The notes beneath the pieces are model-generated. The model was not told the origin of the DNA. It saw nothing but the letters and a program-made list of their open reading frames with translations, and did no database searches. 64,000 nucleotides of DNA. Source: Streptococcus parasanguinis (GTDB lineage: Bacteria; Bacillota; Bacilli; Lactobacillales; Streptococcaceae). The stretch covers positions 62,001-126,000 of the forward strand of contig NZ_JALDUR010000005.1 of NCBI RefSeq assembly GCF_023109675.1. The letters are read 5' to 3'. A program made the position numbers and the translations under genes. Shown piece by piece: positions 36,155 through 46,025 of this stretch (position 1 is the stretch's first letter; every line of letters starts with the position of its first letter).

Positions 36155-37147
36155 TTGCTCACAAACTACTATCCAATGACCTACAGCTACTACCAAGGTA
36201 GCATCGAGGACAATCCCTACACGGCCAAATGGGGAATGGTCACCAAATTTTTAGACCTAAACGACGAGACACTCACTCCATTTGAGGGGATGACCTTTGG
36301 GATCATCGGCTTTAAGAGCGACAAAGGAGTCTATATCAATAATGGGCGTGTAGGAGCAGTCGAGGGTCCTACAGCCATCCGTTCTCAAATCGCTAAACTT
36401 CCATGGCACTGGGGAACCAATGTGACAGTGTATGATGTGGGAAATATTGACGGGCCTAACCATTCACTAGAAGAACTCCAAGAAAGTCTCTCACAAGCGA
36501 TCCAGCGCATGTACCAATTAGGGATCCAACCCATTGTCCTAGGAGGCGGTCACGGAACTGCTTACGGCCACTATCTAGGGATTCAATCCAGTTTAGAAAA
36601 AGATGAACAACTGGCTGTGATCAATTTGGATGCCCACTTTGATTTGCGACCTTACGACCAAACCGGTCCCAATTCTGGAACAGGTTTTCGTCAAATGGCT
36701 GATCATGCTAAAGAAAAAGGTCAGGACTTCCCTTACCTCATCCTGGGGATCCAAGAGCACAATAATAACCTCTTCCTCTTTAATTACGTTGCTAAAACAC
36801 CAAGCATTGATTTTTTAACTGGCCAAGATCTCTTCCAGATGAGCCACCAAGCCATTCTGGATCGAATCGATCAATTTTTAGAAAACCAAACCGCAATCTA
36901 TCTGTCTATTGATATGGATTGCTTTGCGGTCGGCTCTGCTCCTGGTGTTAGTGCCATCCAATCACTTGGTGTCGATCCTAAACTAGCCCTCCTGCTTCTC
37001 CAACACATTGCTGCCAGTGGCAAACTAGTCGGATTTGATGTCGTGGAAGTTTCTCCTCCTCATGACATCGACAATCATACTTCAAACCTTGCTGCGACCT
37101 TTATCTTTTACTTGACCCAAATATTGGCGCAACAAAAACTGAACTAA
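36155..37147 (+). CDS. hutG: Formimidoylglutamase
   Basis: HutG is an arginase-family Mn2+ enzyme that hydrolyses N-formimino-glutamate to glutamate and formamide. The 330-residue protein has the metal-binding [10 protein letters not shown] (near 127), [10 protein letters not shown] (near 155) and [10 protein letters not shown] (near 250) motifs. I chose the TTG at 36155 because GGGAGG is eight bases upstream and the resulting MLTNYYP start resembles other streptococcal HutG proteins. An ATG at 36176 has no such site. It is the last hut gene. Confidence 0.94.
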   Translation: MLTNYYPMTYSYYQGSIEDNPYTAKWGMVTKFLDLNDETLTPFEGMTFGIIGFKSDKGVYINNGRVGAVEGPTAIRSQIAKLPWHWGTNVTVYDVGNIDGPNHSLEELQESLSQAIQRMYQLGIQPIVLGGGHGTAYGHYLGIQSSLEKDEQLAVINLDAHFDLRPYDQTGPNSGTGFRQMADHAKEKGQDFPYLILGIQEHNNNLFLFNYVAKTPSIDFLTGQDLFQMSHQAILDRIDQFLENQTAIYLSIDMDCFAVGSAPGVSAIQSLGVDPKLALLLLQHIAASGKLVGFDVVEVSPPHDIDNHTSNLAATFIFYLTQILAQQKLN

Positions 37148-37165
37148 AATGATTTCTACACACAT

Positions 37166-37212
37166 AAAAAGCATAGAAGCACCCATTGCTAGGGTATTTC
37201 TATGCTTTTTCT
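37166..37212. terminator. Bidirectional terminator between hutG and the BTAD regulator
   Basis: AAAAAGCATAGAA pairs perfectly with TTCTATGCTTTTT around a loop, with T residues on both strands. Confidence 0.9.
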
Positions 37213-37290
37213 TCGTTTTCAGACACAATGATCTTTGCCTGAAAGGAGGACAGGCCACTTAGCCTTCTCTTATGATTTAGGCAAGAGACA

Positions 37291-40227
37291 CTACAGGTCT
37301 TTTAATTTCTTAAGAAACTGACGATCTCTGTAGGGATTCAAGTGTTGCTCTGCTACCTTCTTGTAGTAATTCTTATCTTCTTTCAAGAAGGTACTCAAGG
37401 CAGGAGCAAGCTCTTCTCCTCTCTCCTTTTGATCAGATAAGTAAGCTAATAGATAATGAACCATCCCCTTATCCCGTGAATTAGCAGATGGATTCATCGT
37501 CCTTTCTTTTCGAGCCAGATAAGCCGCAACCTTCTCCTGATCCCCTTGCTGACAAGCAATCAAGGATTGGTAAAATTCGAGCAATTCTTCCTTCCAAGGG
37601 AAACGAACACTGGACAAAATCTTCTGAGCTCTGTCAAAACAGAGGCGAGCTTGGATCAAATCTCCCTTCCAATAATAGGCGATCCCAAGATCAATATCAA
37701 AGACGACACGGACGGAATCAACAGCTTGATCCCCCACTAAACGCAGAACCTCTTCTAAGTGGGTGACGGCTACTTGGAAATGACCTCTCACTTGCTCGAT
37801 TTCAGCGAGGTAGGCCAAAGAAGCCGCAATTTGAATGGCATACTTAGCCTGCATGCTATTGGTCAAACTAAAGCAATCAATGGAGCGATACAGATGCCGG
37901 GTTGCCTGCTCCTCATCCCCAACCATCAGGTGATACAAGCCCTTCAAACGCAACTGGATCGCGATGACCTCATGATTATTAGCTTGGATGGCATCTTCCA
38001 AAGCTAAATCTGTATAATAGGCCATCTCAGAGATATTTTCCGTTTGAATGCAATAATAAATAATTTGCCGATAACCCTCTAAGAGGAAGTCTAACTGTTT
38101 GAGTTCCCGCGCATAGGAGATGACTTTTTGGATATCATGAATCCCCTTTTGATACTCCCCACTCCGAATAAAATAGCGACCTTCTAGGTACAAGTAACGC
38201 AGTTGTAAATGCTTGTATTCTCTATCTCTTTGGTGCCTTGAAAAGAGGTTATCTAATTCTAGGCGTAGACGAGATAACTCCCCAAAAATGTCCAAACGGC
38301 TATTTGTACCATCTGATAGGATGCCCTCATCTGCCTTGGAATAAATCGGAAACAGTTCATGCTCCAGCTGAAGGATTTCTTCTAAATAGGTCAACTCAAA
38401 CGATAAGGAACGCAAAAGATTTTGGGATTGCTTGTATTGGTAGGCAATTTCCTTATAAAGAAGAAGGTCCGTCGCATCTTCTAAGCTTTCTTCCAATTTT
38501 TGCGCAATTTGTTGGTGGAAGAGCCGCCGTCTAGCTGGCGAAAGAAGATGGTAAAAGTACATAGCTACCAATTGCTTGCAGAATTGAACCATGAGAGCCT
38601 CTCCTTCTTCTACGATTGAGACGATCGCTCTTTCAGATAAAGGCTCGATTAATTCAGTCAAAACAGGAAGCTCTGTAGCCGTCAATTCTGCCAAGATAGA
38701 CAGAGAAATCGGCTTATGAAAACAAGATAGGTAGTGTAGAAGAGCCTCTTCCTCGCTGCTCATATCCCCAAGCTCCTGAGTAAGATAAGCTTGAATGATA
38801 TCAGGCAAGGGTTCTAAATTTTCATTTTCTTTCCACTCTTCGATATAGCTGGACAGTAAGAACGGACTGCCTTCACTCCATTCGACCATCTGCTCCATCA
38901 CTGCCGGCTCTATTGCTCCCAGTTCCCCCTTCAAGAGAGCACGACTTTCACTTGGCTCAAAATTGGTCAACTCTAGTTGAGACAGCCTTTTCTCTACCTT
39001 CAAGCTCCCCAAGAAGTTGACGAAGGAGGCTGGCAGAGGCTCTTCAGCTGTAAAAATTAGTTGCCATTTCTCCTGGTTTCTTCGCTCCTCTAGTTGTTTC
39101 ACTTTTTCTAGAGACACTGCATCGATCCACTGGGCGTTTTCAAGCAGAATCAGGAGCGGTTTTTCTTTGCTAAGGCCCTGAAGCTGATTCCATACCGAAA
39201 TGAGATCATCCTCCTCTTCCAGAAGGGAAATCCCCATCTCATCCCCCAGTTTCTCTAGCGCTTGTCTGAGATCATTCCAGTTGCTTCCCTCGTAGCGCTG
39301 GCTAGTAGCTTTTCCTTCCACCTTGATAAAATTAAAACTGCGATTGGACATCAAGACCAACTGCCGCAAGAGACGTTTCTTACCTGTTCCAGATTGCCCC
39401 ATCACCAGAAAAGGGCCTACCGCTTCACCCCTCTCGACTAAAGAGAGGTATTCCTCGAGCTGCGAGAGTTCTTGCTTCCGACCAAAGAAGGGAAGTTCAT
39501 GGATATTTAAGCGATGACTCAGTTTATGAGTTCGTTTGGCTTCCAAAACGGAGTGATAAAGTTCCTCAATTGCTCGACTGGGACGCACACTAAGCTCGCG
39601 ATCCAATAAATCGACTAGTTTATAATAGGTCTCAAAAAATTTTCCTAGCTGATGATGGAAGCTATAGTACTCCATCAAGAGCTGGTAGTTTTTCTCTTCA
39701 AATTCATCCAGCTCTACCAAATGATGGAGCAAGAGTTCTATACTAGGATCTGCAAAACCGACCTGCTCAATTTTTTGATAGCAACTTTCGACATAGAGCT
39801 TCCTATAAGCATCTCGTTTACGAGAAGCCCACTGATCAAAGTCTTCATCATCCTTGACATAGAAGCCCTCCAAAAAATCCCCCCGATAGAGATCCAAGGC
39901 ACTTAGTGGATCTCTTTCAAAGAGCTGAACATCCAGCGAAAGATTCAAGTCAGGATTAAGGGCCAAACTGCTCCGACTTGGAGAGACAATGATATCTCCT
40001 TCAAAGATTTTATTGGCTTGGTAAACCGTATTCCGTAAGTTTTTGCGAGCTACTTGGTTTTCCTTAGCTCCCCAAAGGATACCGGCTATTTCATCACGGT
40101 TAACTTGGCCCATGACCGCTAAATAATAAAGCAAGGCCTCCATCTTCGAAAAAGAAAACCGAATATCTTTCTGATTGAAAACAACCTTAGGGGGTCCAAA
40201 TAACTTTAATGTGAGATCTTTCTTCAT
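37291..40227 (-). CDS. Large BTAD/ATPase/TPR-type transcriptional regulator
   Basis: A 978-residue protein with four parts: an N-terminal winged-helix (MKKDLTLKLFGPPKVVF, FSKMEALLYYLAV; residues 1-95) and a BTAD-like helical domain (about 95-240). An AAA/STAND-type NTPase follows (about 260-560), then tetratricopeptide-like repeats (about 610-970). The P-loop reads GQSGTGKKR, with Lys where Ser/Thr normally follows the invariant Lys, and Walker B ends LLENAQW, with Glu for Asp, so ATP hydrolysis may be weak or lost. GGAGG selects the ATG at 40227. It lies convergent to the hut operon and is a good candidate for its regulator, by position only. Confidence 0.8.
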   Translation of the reverse strand: MKKDLTLKLFGPPKVVFNQKDIRFSFSKMEALLYYLAVMGQVNRDEIAGILWGAKENQVARKNLRNTVYQANKIFEGDIIVSPSRSSLALNPDLNLSLDVQLFERDPLSALDLYRGDFLEGFYVKDDEDFDQWASRKRDAYRKLYVESCYQKIEQVGFADPSIELLLHHLVELDEFEEKNYQLLMEYYSFHHQLGKFFETYYKLVDLLDRELSVRPSRAIEELYHSVLEAKRTHKLSHRLNIHELPFFGRKQELSQLEEYLSLVERGEAVGPFLVMGQSGTGKKRLLRQLVLMSNRSFNFIKVEGKATSQRYEGSNWNDLRQALEKLGDEMGISLLEEEDDLISVWNQLQGLSKEKPLLILLENAQWIDAVSLEKVKQLEERRNQEKWQLIFTAEEPLPASFVNFLGSLKVEKRLSQLELTNFEPSESRALLKGELGAIEPAVMEQMVEWSEGSPFLLSSYIEEWKENENLEPLPDIIQAYLTQELGDMSSEEEALLHYLSCFHKPISLSILAELTATELPVLTELIEPLSERAIVSIVEEGEALMVQFCKQLVAMYFYHLLSPARRRLFHQQIAQKLEESLEDATDLLLYKEIAYQYKQSQNLLRSLSFELTYLEEILQLEHELFPIYSKADEGILSDGTNSRLDIFGELSRLRLELDNLFSRHQRDREYKHLQLRYLYLEGRYFIRSGEYQKGIHDIQKVISYARELKQLDFLLEGYRQIIYYCIQTENISEMAYYTDLALEDAIQANNHEVIAIQLRLKGLYHLMVGDEEQATRHLYRSIDCFSLTNSMQAKYAIQIAASLAYLAEIEQVRGHFQVAVTHLEEVLRLVGDQAVDSVRVVFDIDLGIAYYWKGDLIQARLCFDRAQKILSSVRFPWKEELLEFYQSLIACQQGDQEKVAAYLARKERTMNPSANSRDKGMVHYLLAYLSDQKERGEELAPALSTFLKEDKNYYKKVAEQHLNPYRDRQFLKKLKDL

Positions 40228-40254
40228 TGCAAGCGCCTCCAAAATCGTCTTAGT

Positions 40255-40286
40255 TATACTATAAAAAAAAAGTTGGCTTTTAGCAA
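40255..40286 (-). promoter_or_regulatory. Putative promoter of the BTAD regulator
   Basis: On the minus strand a TTGCTA-like -35 is followed by a T-rich spacer and TATAGTATAA, about 30 bases before GGAGG. Assignment is tentative. Confidence 0.4.
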
Positions 40287-40301
40287 GTGATTTATCCAAA
40301 T

Positions 40302-40336
40302 AAAAAGAGATTGAGAACGATTCTTTCTCAATCTCT
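40302..40336 (-). terminator. Terminator of the metE-metF region
   Basis: AGAGATTGAGAA pairs with TTCTCAATCTCT; on the minus strand it is followed by TTTTTATTT, a short distance after the metF stop. Confidence 0.88.
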
Positions 40337-40359
40337 ACACTTCCTACTAAAAGTGTTGA

Positions 40360-41235
40360 TTAATTCACTTCAAAATTCGGTTGATGAGCAAATAAATCCT
40401 TTGTCGCTTGGTAGACGTGGTAAGCGACATCTTCATTGTTCATGGTGTAAAGATGGACACCTGCCACATCTTGAGTAACCAAATCAACGATTTGATCGAC
40501 TGCATAAGCCAAGCCAGCTGCGCGAAGAGACTTTGGATCATGCTCGTACTTGTCCAGAATGGCTTTAAACTTCCGTGGGATATGAACATTTTCACAAGTC
40601 TTAAGGAGACGAAGAGCCTGATTACGGTTGAGAATCGGCATCACTCCTGCATGAATAGGAACATCGATCCCAGCCAAGGTACACTTATCCTGAAAATCAT
40701 AGAAACGCTCATTGTCAAAGAAAAGTTGAGTGACCAAGCTAGAGCACCCTGCATCTACCTTCTTTTTAAGATTTTGAATATCTGAAATTTGGTTTGGAGA
40801 ATCTGGGTGTCCCTCAGGATAGCAAGCACCAATCACCTCAAAATGAGGAGCTTCTCTTTTAATAAATTCAATCAGATCCGTTGCATAACGAAAGTCTTTT
40901 AAAGGTTCCACACCAGGGATAATATCCCCACGCAGAGCCAAAATCCGATGAACCCCTACTTCATCTAACTCATGAAGAGTATCGGCCACTTTTTCCTTGC
41001 TCAAATAGACGGCTGGCAAGTGAGCAATCGTCGGAATAGACAATTCATTTTGAATGTAATTGGCTAAAGCAACCGTCGTCTCTTTGATATTGTATTTATT
41101 ATTGCTAGCAGTCACACTAATAAAGTGAGGAGCTAGCTCCTGCATATTGGCCAAGGCACGTAAGAGCTTGGCATTGCCTACTTCAGGATTTGGAGGAAAA
41201 ACTTCAAATGACAGAGACGGTGTGTGTTGTGACAT
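40360..41235 (-). CDS. metF: 5,10-methylenetetrahydrofolate reductase
   Basis: MetF reduces 5,10-methylene-THF to 5-methyl-THF, the methyl donor used by MetE. The 291-residue TIM-barrel flavoprotein starts SFEVFPPNPEVGNAKLL and contains VTASNN, ILALRGDIIPG near 100, GACYPEGHPDS near 140 and VTQLFFDNERFYDF near 180, all typical of the family. It follows metE by 112 bases on the same strand and is probably co-transcribed. The neighbouring hut operon also feeds the folate one-carbon pool. Confidence 0.95.
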   Translation of the reverse strand: MSQHTPSLSFEVFPPNPEVGNAKLLRALANMQELAPHFISVTASNNKYNIKETTVALANYIQNELSIPTIAHLPAVYLSKEKVADTLHELDEVGVHRILALRGDIIPGVEPLKDFRYATDLIEFIKREAPHFEVIGACYPEGHPDSPNQISDIQNLKKKVDAGCSSLVTQLFFDNERFYDFQDKCTLAGIDVPIHAGVMPILNRNQALRLLKTCENVHIPRKFKAILDKYEHDPKSLRAAGLAYAVDQIVDLVTQDVAGVHLYTMNNEDVAYHVYQATKDLFAHQPNFEVN

Positions 41236-41347
41236 ATTCTATCCTTTTCTTTTGTTTCTTTGATCAAGAACTCTGAGCCACTATTTCTAGGATAAGGGAT
41301 GAGTCGAAAACCCTCTACACGATGATAGAAGGTCCTCGAAACATTTC

Positions 41348-43597
41348 TTACAAGTGTTCACGCGCTTCTTTAGCGGCATTCACTAGTTTGATCAAGCTTT
41401 CTTTTGTTTCTTTAATTCCGCGAGTCTTCAAACCACAGTCAGGGTTGATCCAAACTTTGCCACTTGGTACTTTGGCCAAGATTGCTTCGATGGTGTGATC
41501 AATTTCACCGTCTTGTGGGACACGTGGTGAGTGGATATCGTAAACCCCAGGTCCAACTTCTGTTTGGAAGTTTTTCGCTTTCAACTCATCCAAGATTTCA
41601 AGGTTTGAACGGCTTGCCTCAAATGAGATAACGTCTGCATCCAAGTTGTCGATAGCAGGGATGATATCTGTAAATTCTGAGTAACACATGTGAGTGTGGA
41701 TTTGTGTATCTGGCGCTACAGTTGAGTGTACCAAACGGAAGGCTGGAATCGCCCAGTCAAGGTAATCTTCGTACCAGTCGCTACGACGAAGTGGCAATTT
41801 CTCACGAAGAGCAGCCTCGTCGATTTGGATGATTTTCACGCCTGCAGCTTCAAGGTCAAGAACTTCATCCTTGATAGCAAGAGCGATTTGAAGAGTAGAA
41901 TCCTTGATAGAGATATCTTCGCGTGGGAATGACCAGTTAAGAATGGTAACAGGTCCAGTCAACATCCCTTTAACAGGTTTATCCGTACGACTTTGTGCGT
42001 AGCTAGACCATTTGACAGTGATTGGGTTAAGACGAGTCACATCACCCCAGATGATTGGTGGTTTCACCCCACGCATACCGTATGATTGTACCCAACCGTT
42101 TTTAGAGAAGAGGTAACCAGACAAGTTTTGACCGAAGTACTCAACCATATCGTTCCGCTCGAATTCACCGTGTACAAGCACGTCAAATCCAACTTCTTCT
42201 TGCCATTTGATCCATTCGTCGATCGTTTCAGCAAGGAAGGCATCGTATTCTTCTTGTGTCAATTCACCCTTACGGAAGGCCAAACGTTTGGCACGTACTT
42301 CCTTAGTTTGAGGGAAGGATCCGATGGTAGTTGTTGGAAGTGCTGGAAGCTTGAAGGCTTCTTTTTGGATTTCTTCCCGTTCTGCGAAAGCTGGCAAACG
42401 AGTGTAGTCTGCTTCTGTCAAAGCTGCGATACGAGCATGAAGTTCAGCATTTGCTCCAACGCGTTCTGTTGCAAAGAGTTCTTTGTTGGCAGCAAGAGCT
42501 TCTGCCCCTTGACCATTGCGGATGGCATCCAAGTCACGCAATTCACCCAATTTTTCAACTGCAAAGGCGAAGTGGTTCAAAATAGCTGGTTCAAAATCTT
42601 CGTTAGCCGTTGTAAATGGCACATGAAGAAGGGAGCAAGAAGTCGTCAAGACAACCTTTTCAGCTGGAACTTGATCCAAGATTTCCAAGCTCTTTTCATA
42701 GTTGTTGCGCCAGATGTTTTTCCCATTGACAATACCTGCATAAAGGGTCTTATCAGCTGGGAAGCCACCTTTCACCAATTCAAGTGTTTTCTTGCCTTCA
42801 ACAAAGTCAAGACCAATACCATCTACTGGCAAGTTTACAAGGTCATTGTAGACATCACGAACATCACCAAAGTAAGTTTGGATCAAGACTTCAAGACCTT
42901 TCTTGTCAGCCAAGAGTTTGTTGTAGAGGTTCAAGAAGAGAGCTTTTTCTTCAGCTGACAAATCTTTGACAAGAGCTGGCTCATCGAGTTGAATACGAGT
43001 CGCACCAAGCTCAGCCAATTTGGCAAAGACTTCTTGGTAAGCAGCAACCAAGCTGTCGACGAAGTCCTCATCTTTCACACCATCTTCAAAGTCAGATAAT
43101 TGAAGGAAAGTGAATGGTCCAACGACTACTGGACGAGTGTTGATCCCCAATTCTTTAGCTTCTTGGTACTCATCAAAAATCTTGTGACCAGCCAATTTCA
43201 CTTCTGTTGTTTTTTCAAATTTAGGAACGATGTAATGGTAGTTGGTGTTGAACCATTTTTTCATTGGAAGGGCACGCACATCCCCTTTTTCACCTTGGTA
43301 ACCACGCGCCAAAGCGAAGTATTGTTCAAGGTCTGTCAAATCCAAGTTTTGAACAGATGCAGGCACGACGTTGAAAAGGAAGGCTGCATCAAGGAAATTG
43401 TCGTAGTGTGAGAAGTCATTTGAAGGAATCTCTGAGATGCCTTGTTCTTTAACAATGTTCCAGTGTTTAGCACGCAAGTCTTTAGCAGCTGCCAAGAGCT
43501 CGTCTGCTGAGATTTCTTTTCTAAAGTATTTTTCAGTTGTAAATTTTAATTCACGGAATTCACCCAAACGTGGGAAACCGATAATTGTAGTTGACAT
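41348..43597 (-). CDS. metE: Cobalamin-independent methionine synthase
   Basis: MetE transfers the methyl group of 5-methyl-THF-polyglutamate to homocysteine. At 749 residues it has the full two-barrel architecture: N-terminal [18 protein letters not shown], and C-terminal zinc/homocysteine site with HTHMCYSEF near 637 and [12 protein letters not shown] near 720 (His, Cys and Cys ligands). TTGGAGG ten bases before the ATG at 43597 overrides a longer frame opening at 43633. Expression is expected to respond to methionine through a MetR/MtaR-type box upstream. Confidence 0.97.
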   Translation of the reverse strand: MSTTIIGFPRLGEFRELKFTTEKYFRKEISADELLAAAKDLRAKHWNIVKEQGISEIPSNDFSHYDNFLDAAFLFNVVPASVQNLDLTDLEQYFALARGYQGEKGDVRALPMKKWFNTNYHYIVPKFEKTTEVKLAGHKIFDEYQEAKELGINTRPVVVGPFTFLQLSDFEDGVKDEDFVDSLVAAYQEVFAKLAELGATRIQLDEPALVKDLSAEEKALFLNLYNKLLADKKGLEVLIQTYFGDVRDVYNDLVNLPVDGIGLDFVEGKKTLELVKGGFPADKTLYAGIVNGKNIWRNNYEKSLEILDQVPAEKVVLTTSCSLLHVPFTTANEDFEPAILNHFAFAVEKLGELRDLDAIRNGQGAEALAANKELFATERVGANAELHARIAALTEADYTRLPAFAEREEIQKEAFKLPALPTTTIGSFPQTKEVRAKRLAFRKGELTQEEYDAFLAETIDEWIKWQEEVGFDVLVHGEFERNDMVEYFGQNLSGYLFSKNGWVQSYGMRGVKPPIIWGDVTRLNPITVKWSSYAQSRTDKPVKGMLTGPVTILNWSFPREDISIKDSTLQIALAIKDEVLDLEAAGVKIIQIDEAALREKLPLRRSDWYEDYLDWAIPAFRLVHSTVAPDTQIHTHMCYSEFTDIIPAIDNLDADVISFEASRSNLEILDELKAKNFQTEVGPGVYDIHSPRVPQDGEIDHTIEAILAKVPSGKVWINPDCGLKTRGIKETKESLIKLVNAAKEAREHL

Positions 43598-43628
43598 GTT
43601 GTGTCCTCCAAAAATTCTAATTGACACT

Positions 43629-43637
43629 ATCATATCA
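43629..43637 (-). promoter_or_regulatory. Extended -10 of metE
   Basis: On the minus strand TGATATGAT (complement at 43629-43637) is an extended -10 with no good -35 at 17 bases, as expected for an activator-dependent promoter. Confidence 0.6.
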
Positions 43638-43679
43638 GAAGATAGGCATCTTGTATAATTGCTTTTACACGAATTTTGA

Positions 43680-43696
43680 TATAGCCAAAAACTATA
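43680..43696 (-). promoter_or_regulatory. Met-box (MetR/MtaR-type) upstream of metE
   Basis: The 17-base sequence TATAGTTTTTGGCTATA (minus strand) has the TATAG...CTATA ends of the streptococcal LysR-type methionine regulator box. It is about 45 bases upstream of the -10, the position expected for an activator site. Confidence 0.65.
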
Positions 43697-43844
43697 ACAC
43701 AGATTTAATGGGCCTTGAGACCAGAGCTCAAAAGCAAAAACTAGGACTCCTTATAAATATTTCCTATAGCCCAAGCGTCCCTAAACCATTTTTGAGCAGA
43801 TTTTGAGCGGATTCCGCTAGAAGGACGGCCTCTAAAAAGTAAAG

Positions 43845-44309
43845 CAGGCCTTCTCTATCGAGAAAGACCTGTGCAAGCATAAACAAACTGCTTCTGTTTA
43901 CAAATCTAAGAAATTCTATAAAAATGTGTTCGTTAGAATGATTCTATCAACTACTGAAACTTTCCGCCGTGAGAAAAGTGCTAGAAACACTTTTGTTTCT
44001 AGCACTCGGGAGTTTTGAGAGTAAAACAGTTTGGGAAACTGTTTTAGCCTGAGCCCAGAAATTAAAGAGCGAAGGGGCTCAATACGAATTGAACACGGGC
44101 TGCGGATTGTGTCAAAAAGATAAGTTCTCCTAGAATCTAAAGATTCTTCGTCAAACTTCCTATTTTGCCTTTATCCGCAGTCGCCCTTTGTATCTTGATT
44201 TAGTCTTGGAACTTCTTCGAAGTTCGCTGACGTCCGTATTCACCTAAGGAAAGTTTTTTAGATGACTTCGTCCTCATTCTGACAGGCCTTCTCTACTGAG
44301 AAAGACCTG
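43845..44309. repeat. Non-coding region of stacked stem-loops bounded by two near-identical hairpins
   Basis: The gap between dexB and metE holds no reading frame. Its borders are a 27-base hairpin copied twice (43845-43871 and 44283-44309, 25 of 27 bases equal). Inside lie AGTGCTAGAAAC/GTTTCTAGCACT (43977-44006), AAAACAGTTT/AAACTGTTTT (44023-44045) and GAGCCC/GGGCTC (44051-44080). A long-range GGGC-TGCGGAT/ATCCGCA-GTC-GCCC stem (44097-44185) encloses AGAATCT/AGATTCT, and GAACTTC/GAAGTTC lies at 44209-44225. It could be a structured RNA or an intergenic repeat element. Confidence 0.6.
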
Positions 44310-44349
44310 CTTCTACGAGGAAGGAATTTCCTCTATTTTTTTACTTGTA

Positions 44350-45992
<1,643 letters not shown>

Positions 45993-45993
<1 letters not shown>

Positions 45994-46021
45994 TCATACA
46001 AAAATAGGGGTAAAATTGCAA
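45993..46021 (-). promoter_or_regulatory. Promoter of dexB
   Basis: On the minus strand TTGCAA (46016-46021) and TATGAT (45993-45998) are 17 bases apart; AAAGGAG serves translation. Confidence 0.75.
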
Positions 46022-46025
46022 GAAT

